From: Holophagae bacterium
GTDB lineage: Bacteria; Acidobacteriota; Thermoanaerobaculia; Thermoanaerobaculales; Sulfomarinibacteraceae
Direction: 5' to 3'
NCBI GenBank assembly: GCA_030609785.1
Contig: JAUWTC010000083.1
Coordinates: forward strand, 1-8,408
Length of the DNA stretch: 8,408 bases
Every line of letters begins with the position of its first letter. The first letter of the stretch is position 1. Positions 1-8,408 of the stretch are shown here, piece after piece. The notes beneath the pieces are model-generated. The model saw nothing but the letters and a program-made list of their open reading frames with translations. It was not told where the DNA came from and ran no database searches. Both the position numbers and the translations under genes were made by a program.

Positions 1-705
<705 letters not shown>

Positions 706-710
706 GTTCA

Positions 711-860
711 ATGGCACGGGACACAGTTCACCTTCAGTGTACGGAGTGTAAGCGGCGCAACTACACGGCTGCCCGCAACAAAAAACAGCAGACCACCAAG
801 TTGCAGTTCAACAAGTACTGCCGGTTCTGTCGAAAACACACTCCTCACAAAGAGGTGTAG
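711..860 (+). CDS. rpmG: Large ribosomal subunit protein bL33, zinc-binding four-cysteine form
   Basis: This 49-residue basic protein of the large subunit sits near the E site. The translation starts MARDTVHLQCTECKRRNYT and contains two CxxC pairs, C10/C13 and C37/C40. These form the zinc ribbon of the 'C+' type of bL33; the zinc-free paralogues of other bacteria lack these cysteines. The central stretch NKKQQTTKLQFNKYC matches the family pattern. Length is normal for bL33 (about 49-55 residues). The ATG at 711 is preceded by GGAG at 699-702 with 8 bases of spacing, and this site runs up to the tuf stop codon, so translation is probably coupled to tuf. The next gene is tRNA-Trp, 19 bases downstream. 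No terminator separates them, which points to co-transcription. Confidence 0.95.
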   Translation: MARDTVHLQCTECKRRNYTAARNKKQQTTKLQFNKYCRFCRKHTPHKEV

Positions 861-879
861 GCATAGTATTAACGAGCGT

Positions 880-955
880 AGGCCAGTAGTTCAATTGGTA
901 GAGCACCGGTCTCCAAAACCGGCTGTTGGGGGTTCGAGTCCCTCCTGGCCTGCCA
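880..955 (+). tRNA. trnW: tRNA-Trp (anticodon CCA)
   Basis: A complete cloverleaf can be drawn. The acceptor stem AGGCCAG (880-886) pairs perfectly with CTGGCCT (945-951). The D stem is 889-892 with 901-904, and the loop contains the invariant GG. The anticodon stem CCGGT (906-910) pairs with ACCGG (918-922), and the 7-base loop CTCCAAA places CCA at 913-915, which reads UGG. The variable loop has 5 bases. The T stem is 928-932 with 940-944 (one G-U pair) around the loop TTCGAGT. The discriminator base is G952, as expected for bacterial tRNA-Trp. CCA is encoded at 953-955. It lies between rpmG and secE with 19 and 28 bases on either side and no visible promoter or terminator of its own, so it is probably cut from the operon transcript by RNase P and a 3' nuclease. 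Confidence 0.98.
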
Positions 956-983
956 GACCTCGACCTGTACTGGAGTCGACTGC

Positions 984-1193
984 ATGAAATGGTGGAATCG
1001 CCTCAGGACCTTTATTCAAGAGGTCACTGTCGAGACCAAAAAGGTGACATGGCCTTCGAAGGAAGAAGTGCTCAATACGACGACCGTCGTAGTGATCGCA
1101 TCGTTCATCTTCGGCCTGTATTTGTACTTTTGTGACTTCATCTTTCTGGTCCTCAGAGACAAGATCTTTCAGCTCTTCGGCGTTTTTTTCTGA
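984..1193 (+). CDS. secE: Preprotein translocase subunit SecE (short single-span form)
   Basis: SecE clamps SecY in the SecYEG export channel of the inner membrane. The 69-residue protein has the minimal one-span architecture, whereas E. coli SecE has 127 residues and three spans. An amphipathic helix carrying the conserved ETKKVTWPSKEEV signature lies at residues 17-29. It is followed by one hydrophobic segment at about residues 32-56 (TTVVVIASFIFGLYLYF and onward). The start ATG at 984 has GGAG at 972-975, 8 bases upstream. The C-terminus is short and hydrophobic (IFQLFGVFF). nusG starts 20 bases after the stop; the secE-nusG pairing is one of the most conserved in bacteria and supports the call. 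Confidence 0.95.
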   Translation: MKWWNRLRTFIQEVTVETKKVTWPSKEEVLNTTTVVVIASFIFGLYLYFCDFIFLVLRDKIFQLFGVFF

Positions 1194-1213
1194 GAGCGTG
1201 GAGGGGATCGTTT

Positions 1214-1747
1214 ATGACCAAACAGTGGTATATCGTCCATACGTATTCGGGATTTGAGGATAGGGTACAAAAAACCCTCGAACAGCGCATCGAGGCGCTG
1301 GGGATGATGGAGTTTTTTGGCGAGATCCAGGTCCCGACGGAGACGGTTGTCGAGGTCAGGAATGGTAAGAAGCGGGAAGTTCGGAGAAAGTTCTTCCCGG
1401 GTTACGTGCTGGTGGAAATGGAAATGACCGACGATGCGTGGCATCTTGTGCGGAATACGCCCAAGGTGACCGGATTCGTCGGCGCCGGTCGAAAGCCTAC
1501 GCCCCTGACGGAAGAAGAGGTCAACCAGATTCTCCACCAATCGGTGGCGACACAGGAGAAACCGAGGCCTAAGGAAATCTTCGAAAAGGGCGAGCGAATC
1601 AAGATCACCGACGGTCCATTCGCCTCATTCAACGGGGTGGTCGAGGAAGTTAACCTCGACCGAAGCACCGTCAAGGTCATGGTGACCATCTTCGGCAGGG
1701 ATACCCCGGTCGAGATGGAATTCCGCCAGGTCCAGAAGCTCGCGTGA
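1214..1747 (+). CDS. nusG: Transcription elongation and termination factor NusG
   Basis: NusG binds the RNA polymerase clamp and, through its C-terminal domain, contacts ribosomal protein S10 or Rho. The protein has 177 residues, close to the E. coli length (181). The N-terminal NGN domain covers about residues 1-115: it opens with [13 protein letters not shown] and contains the conserved [12 protein letters not shown] block at 58-69 and TPKVTGFVG at 82-90. A linker follows, then the KOW domain at about 122-176 ([20 protein letters not shown]). A GGAGG at 1200-1204 stands 9 bases before the ATG. The stop is 10 bases before rplK. No inserted domain of the kind seen in some NusG orthologues is present. 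Confidence 0.98.
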   Translation: MTKQWYIVHTYSGFEDRVQKTLEQRIEALGMMEFFGEIQVPTETVVEVRNGKKREVRRKFFPGYVLVEMEMTDDAWHLVRNTPKVTGFVGAGRKPTPLTEEEVNQILHQSVATQEKPRPKEIFEKGERIKITDGPFASFNGVVEEVNLDRSTVKVMVTIFGRDTPVEMEFRQVQKLA

Positions 1748-1757
1748 GAGGAGAGCC

Positions 1758-2183
1758 ATGGCAAAGAAAGTCATTGGTCAGATAAAACTCCAGTTGTCTG
1801 GAGGTCAGGCAACCCCGGCACCGCCGGTGGGCCCGGCACTCGGCCAACATGGATTGAATATTATGGATTTCTGCAAGGCGTTTAACGCGCGGACGCAGAA
1901 GCAACAAGGGATTATCATCCCGGTCATCATCACTGTTTTCTCTGACCGGACCTACTCCTTCATCACGAAAACGCCTCCGGCGTCATTCCTGTTGCGTCAA
2001 GCTGCTGGAATTGACAAGGGTTCAGGCGAACCCAACCGGGAAAAGGTGGGTGTCGTGAGTCAGGCTCAGGTCGAGGAGATAGCGACGACGAAGATGCCCG
2101 ACCTCAATGCCGGTTCTCTCGACGCAGCGGTGCAGATCATCAAAGGCACCGCGAGGTCGATGGGAATCGAGGTCGAGGGCTGA
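1758..2183 (+). CDS. rplK: Large ribosomal subunit protein uL11
   Basis: uL11 binds the GTPase-associated region of 23S rRNA at the base of the stalk. In many bacteria it is needed for stringent-response sensing by RelA and is part of the thiostrepton site. The length of 141 residues is standard. The N-terminal domain has the proline-rich switch [19 protein letters not shown] (residues 18-36), with P20, P22 and P23 in the position of the thiostrepton-linked prolines. The C-terminal rRNA-binding domain shows [15 protein letters not shown] (71-85) and ends with [12 protein letters not shown]. The Shine-Dalgarno AGGAG at 1749-1753 lies close to the ATG, only 4 bases away, directly after the nusG stop. 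rplA begins 11 bases downstream. Confidence 0.98.
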   Translation: MAKKVIGQIKLQLSGGQATPAPPVGPALGQHGLNIMDFCKAFNARTQKQQGIIIPVIITVFSDRTYSFITKTPPASFLLRQAAGIDKGSGEPNREKVGVVSQAQVEEIATTKMPDLNAGSLDAAVQIIKGTARSMGIEVEG

Positions 2184-2194
2184 GGAGGTGGCCG

Positions 2195-2893
2195 ATGGCG
2201 CACAAAGGTAAGAAGTACCGCGAGGCAGCCTCCAGGGTCGAACGACGGCCCTATTCCGTTGAGGAGGCGATCGCAAAGGTTCAGGATGCGGCGTATGCTG
2301 CATTTGACGAAACCGTTGAAATTTCGATGAGGTTGGGTGTCAACCCCAAACATGCCGACCAGATGGTGCGTGGCACCGTCGTGCTGCCGCACGGGACCGG
2401 CAAGACGAAGTTCGTGCTGGCCGTCTGCGAAGGCGCGAACCAGAAAACGGCCGAGGAGGCCGGTGCCGACCTCGTACTTTCTTCTGACGAGGCGGTCGAA
2501 AAAATCCAAGGCGGCTGGATGGATTTTGATGCCGTCGTGACGACGCCTGACATGATGCGGGGCCTGTCCAAGGTGGCGCGCATTCTGGGGCCTCGGGGCC
2601 TGATGCCCAACCCCAAATCAGGTACTGTCACGCCTGAGATCAGCTCTGCGGTCAAGGAAATCAAGGCCGGTCGGGTTGAGTTTCGTGTCGATAAGACGGC
2701 GATCATTCATGCCCCAGTGGGCAAGGTCTCTTTTCCGGCCGACAGTCTGTTGGATAACACCCGCAGCCTGATCGATGCGATTCAGAAGGCCAAGCCTGCG
2801 ACGGCGAAAGGTCGTTATGTCGAATCTGTTTACCTCAGTTCCACGATGGGCCCCGGGGTTCAGGTGGATCTGACGAGCCTCGAAGTTAAATAG
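2195..2893 (+). CDS. rplA: Large ribosomal subunit protein uL1
   Basis: uL1 forms the L1 stalk that guides deacylated tRNA out of the E site. In several bacteria it also represses translation of its own mRNA. The length of 232 residues matches the family (234 in E. coli). The family signature [16 protein letters not shown] is at residues 131-146, in the domain II region. The N-terminal part ([20 protein letters not shown], 41-60) and the C-terminal segment ([13 protein letters not shown], 213-225) rebuild domain I. The ribosome-binding site AGGAGG (2183-2188) starts on the last base of the rplK stop codon, so rplK and rplA translation are probably coupled. I could not identify an L1-binding operator with confidence at the nusG-rplK or rplK-rplA junction. 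Confidence 0.98.
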   Translation: MAHKGKKYREAASRVERRPYSVEEAIAKVQDAAYAAFDETVEISMRLGVNPKHADQMVRGTVVLPHGTGKTKFVLAVCEGANQKTAEEAGADLVLSSDEAVEKIQGGWMDFDAVVTTPDMMRGLSKVARILGPRGLMPNPKSGTVTPEISSAVKEIKAGRVEFRVDKTAIIHAPVGKVSFPADSLLDNTRSLIDAIQKAKPATAKGRYVESVYLSSTMGPGVQVDLTSLEVK

Positions 2894-2902
2894 GGAGGGA
2901 CG

Positions 2903-3424
2903 ATGCTGACCAAAGAGCAAAAGCGTGTTCAGTTTGAAGCCCTCCGTCAGGACTTTGACGGGGTGCAGACCCTGTTTCTCTTGGAGAACGTCGGTCTGAC
3001 AGTCAATGCCGTCAATGATCTGAGGAGTAGAGTCCGGGAGATCGACGGCACGTATAGGGTCGTCAAGAATTCGGTGGTGAAACTCGCCATCGAGGGCACC
3101 GACAAGGAGGGGCTGTTGCCCCACCTGTTGGGCCCGAAAGTCCTGGCCTTTACGTCCGGTGATGGTTCTGCCTTGGGCAAGGTTCTCAAGGAGTTCATCA
3201 AGGACAACCCGGAATTGTCCTTCAAGGAAGTCTTCCTTGAGGGAGAGATCCTCGATGCGAAGGGTGCCGCCATGATTGCGGACCTGCCGTCGCGCGAGGA
3301 ATTGATTTCGAAATTGCTGTACGTCCTGCAATCGCCGATGCGAAGGCTGGCCGTCGCATTGAACAGCCCCGTCCAAAAATTGACCTCGGCCCTGTCACAG
3401 GTTGCCGAGAAACAAGATTCCTGA
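2903..3424 (+). CDS. rplJ: Large ribosomal subunit protein bL10
   Basis: bL10 anchors the L12 dimers to 23S rRNA and so builds the factor-recruiting stalk. The length is 173 residues (165 in E. coli). The rRNA-binding N-terminal domain shows the conserved [13 protein letters not shown] (residues 51-63) and LLGPKVLAF (75-83). The region [18 protein letters not shown] (128-145) leads into the C-terminal helix (about 147-173) that carries the L12 dimers. The purine tract GGGAGGG at 2893-2899 overlaps the end of the rplA stop codon and leaves only 3-4 bases before the ATG. The gap to rplA is 9 bases, so the long intergenic L10 leader known in E. coli is absent (see findings). rplL starts 22 bases after the stop. 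Confidence 0.97.
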   Translation: MLTKEQKRVQFEALRQDFDGVQTLFLLENVGLTVNAVNDLRSRVREIDGTYRVVKNSVVKLAIEGTDKEGLLPHLLGPKVLAFTSGDGSALGKVLKEFIKDNPELSFKEVFLEGEILDAKGAAMIADLPSREELISKLLYVLQSPMRRLAVALNSPVQKLTSALSQVAEKQDS

Positions 3425-3446
3425 GAGTTCAAGGAGGATTTTGAAA

Positions 3447-3827
3447 ATGGCGCAGATCGAAAATCTCATGGATACCATCAAGGGCATGAAAGTGATGGAG
3501 CTCAACGAGCTCGTCAAGGCTCTTGAAGAAGAATTTGGTGTTTCCGCAGCGGCGGCCGGCCCCGTGATGATGGCTGGTGCCATGCCGGGTGCGGGTGCAG
3601 AGGCTGCTGAAGAGCAGACCGAGTTTGACGTTGTCTTGAACTCCATCGGTGACAAGAAGATCAATGTGATCAAGGCCGTGCGAGAAGTCACCTCCTTAGG
3701 GTTGAAAGAGGCCAAGGAACTGGTGGAAAGCGCCCCTGTCAAGGTGAAGGAAGGCGTTTCCAAGGATGAGGCCGAGGAGACCAAGAAAAAGTTTGAGGAC
3801 GCCGGCGCCCAAGTTGAGATCAAGTAA
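3447..3827 (+). CDS. rplL: Large ribosomal subunit protein bL12 (L7/L12)
   Basis: bL12 is the multi-copy stalk protein that recruits and activates EF-Tu, EF-G and other factors. It has 126 residues. The N-terminal dimerisation helices occupy about 1-32 ([20 protein letters not shown] and on). A flexible Ala/Gly/Met/Pro-rich hinge spans about 33-56, and the globular C-terminal domain spans about 57-126 with the factor-binding helix [20 protein letters not shown] (71-90). The frame is open further upstream to an ATG at 3402 inside rplJ. The start at 3447 is chosen because AAGGAGG (3431-3437) sits 9 bases before it and because the family normally begins at this point. The 286-base spacer before rpoB follows. 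Confidence 0.98.
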   Translation: MAQIENLMDTIKGMKVMELNELVKALEEEFGVSAAAAGPVMMAGAMPGAGAEAAEEQTEFDVVLNSIGDKKINVIKAVREVTSLGLKEAKELVESAPVKVKEGVSKDEAEETKKKFEDAGAQVEIK

Positions 3828-3856
3828 CTGAGCGGCTCGGAAATTATTCGGGCTGA

Positions 3857-3903
3857 TCAGGCCACGGGTGGGGGTGTCCCACCCAAGGCCGGGCCTGACA
3901 CCC
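3857..3903 (+). promoter_or_regulatory. Competing hairpins, possible attenuator or RNase processing site
   Basis: The outer arms TCAGGCC (3857-3863) and GGCCTGA (3892-3898) are perfect complements. Nested inside, GGGTGGG (3866-3872) pairs perfectly with CCCACCC (3878-3884) around a 5-base loop. An alternative perfect 7-base pairing, GGGTGTC (3872-3878) with GACACCC (3897-3903), uses parts of both and cannot form at the same time. No T-tract follows. The element could be a transcription pause, a double-stranded processing site or a regulated switch; the function is not demonstrated. Confidence 0.55.
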
Positions 3904-3965
3904 GAGACGGACGGTCCTACTGGATGCACTGTGAATATCGGCATTTCGGGGTCGCTGAGGTCGAG

Positions 3966-3984
3966 CGCGGACAACCGCGGTCCG
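3966..3984 (+). promoter_or_regulatory. Short GC-rich hairpin with an alternative pairing
   Basis: CGCGG (3966-3970) pairs with CCGCG (3975-3979) across an ACAA loop. The overlapping pair CGGAC (3968-3972) with GTCCG (3980-3984) is an exclusive alternative with a 7-base loop. At five base pairs this could arise by chance in GC-rich DNA. Confidence 0.3.
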
Positions 3985-4066
3985 GTCCGAAGAGAACCCG
4001 ATCATGCCGGTACGAGGCGTGGACGTTCATGGGATGGTTAAGTCTCACAAGAAGTTGCAGGCGTGG

Positions 4067-4084
4067 GGGGAGATCTGTCTCCCC
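4067..4084 (+). promoter_or_regulatory. Perfect 7-bp hairpin just upstream of the rpoB ribosome-binding site
   Basis: GGGGAGA (4067-4073) pairs with TCTCCCC (4078-4084) around a TCTG loop. The 3' arm ends 16 bases before the rpoB Shine-Dalgarno (4101). It is followed by GTGTCTTC rather than a T-run, so it is not a typical terminator. The purine arm itself resembles a Shine-Dalgarno sequence that would be hidden in the stem. Confidence 0.5.
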
Positions 4085-4113
4085 GTGTCTTCATTGGCCG
4101 GGAGGGTGTCTCC

Positions 4114-8376
<4,263 letters not shown>

Positions 8377-8388
8377 AGGAGATTGTGA

Positions 8389-8408
8389 ATGGTACACACG
8401 CCCTTGTC
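8389..8408 (+). CDS. rpoC: DNA-directed RNA polymerase subunit beta' (first codons only)
   Basis: Twelve bases after the rpoB stop, an ATG at 8389 follows AAGGAG (8376-8381) with 7 bases of spacing. It opens a frame reading MVHTPL to the window edge. Six codons cannot identify a protein by themselves. The call rests on the near-universal rpoB-rpoC order and the strong ribosome-binding site. The N-terminus is not the usual MxDLxxxF type of many RpoC proteins, but RpoC starts vary between phyla. Confidence 0.82.

Larger units (their letters stand above)
3828..4113 (+). other. rplL-rpoB intergenic spacer with several hairpins
   Basis: This is the only non-coding stretch above 100 bases. It contains three hairpin regions, listed separately: 3857-3903, 3966-3984 and 4067-4084. 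It also contains one small open frame, 4004-4117, that ends in a 4-base overlap with the rpoB start. I see no convincing -35/-10 promoter pair. No run of T follows any of the stems, so no standard intrinsic terminator is present. In E. coli the equivalent spacer is of similar size and carries a partial attenuator and an RNase III site that lower RNA polymerase expression relative to ribosomal proteins. A similar role here is inference from position and structure. Confidence 0.7.

Noticed and set aside
838..860. Small hairpin at the end of rpmG (CCTC/GAGG, 843-855) as a terminator
   Set aside because: Only four contiguous pairs, and no T-run follows; it lies in coding sequence.
861..879. TAGTAT (864-869) as a -10 box for the tRNA gene
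   Set aside because: No -35-like hexamer is found at a suitable distance upstream within the end of rpmG.
2618..3376. Minus-strand open frame of 252 codons across rplA and rplJ
   Set aside because: It spans two clear ribosomal-protein genes and their junction, with no protein features of its own.
3402..3446. ATG at 3402 as the rplL start
   Set aside because: It lies inside rplJ without a good ribosome-binding site; the 3447 start has AAGGAGG at ideal spacing and yields a normal bL12 N-terminus.
4063..4113. GTG at 4063 as the rpoB start, adding 17 residues
   Set aside because: The ATG at 4114 has GGAGGG 7-8 bases upstream, the added segment contains a hairpin, and the extra residues do not resemble an RpoB N-terminus.

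Overview
The window is the classical bacterial translation and transcription core cluster, read entirely from the + strand: tuf (3' part) - rpmG - tRNA-Trp(CCA) - secE - nusG - rplK - rplA - rplJ - rplL - rpoB - rpoC (first codons only). All gene identities rest on recognisable protein motifs and the conserved gene order. There is no sign of mobile DNA, CRISPR or broken genes.

Organism: a moderately GC-rich bacterium. The single-span SecE, four-cysteine bL33 and long RpoB (1420 residues) exclude a close relative of E. coli. The best lineage clue is a roughly 60-residue insert with eight clustered cysteines near the RpoB N-terminus. From memory, similar cysteine-rich inserts after an 'IGNW' motif occur in Acidobacteriota RpoB. 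I therefore lean to Acidobacteriota or a neighbouring phylum, with moderate to low certainty and no database check.

Layout: 1-705 is the end of EF-Tu. 711-860 is bL33, a short gene. 880-955 is tRNA-Trp with an encoded CCA. 984-1747 is secE-nusG. 1758-3827 is the L11-L1-L10-L12 block, with gaps of only 9-22 bases and strong Shine-Dalgarno sequences. 3828-4113 is the only sizeable non-coding stretch; it holds several hairpins, some mutually exclusive, where many bacteria attenuate or process transcripts between ribosomal-protein and RNA polymerase genes. 4114-8376 is rpoB, and rpoC begins at 8389.

How the genes work together: EF-Tu delivers aminoacyl-tRNA. bL33, uL11, uL1, bL10 and bL12 belong to the large ribosomal subunit, and L11/L10/L12 form the stalk that recruits EF-Tu and EF-G. 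SecE belongs to the protein-export channel. NusG links RNA polymerase to the ribosome or Rho, and RpoB/RpoC form the catalytic core of RNA polymerase. The points most worth a second look are the cysteine-rich RpoB insert, a second RpoB insert near residues 676-716, the structured rplL-rpoB spacer with a small open frame ending in an ATGA overlap with rpoB, and the lack of room for an intergenic L10 leader before rplJ.
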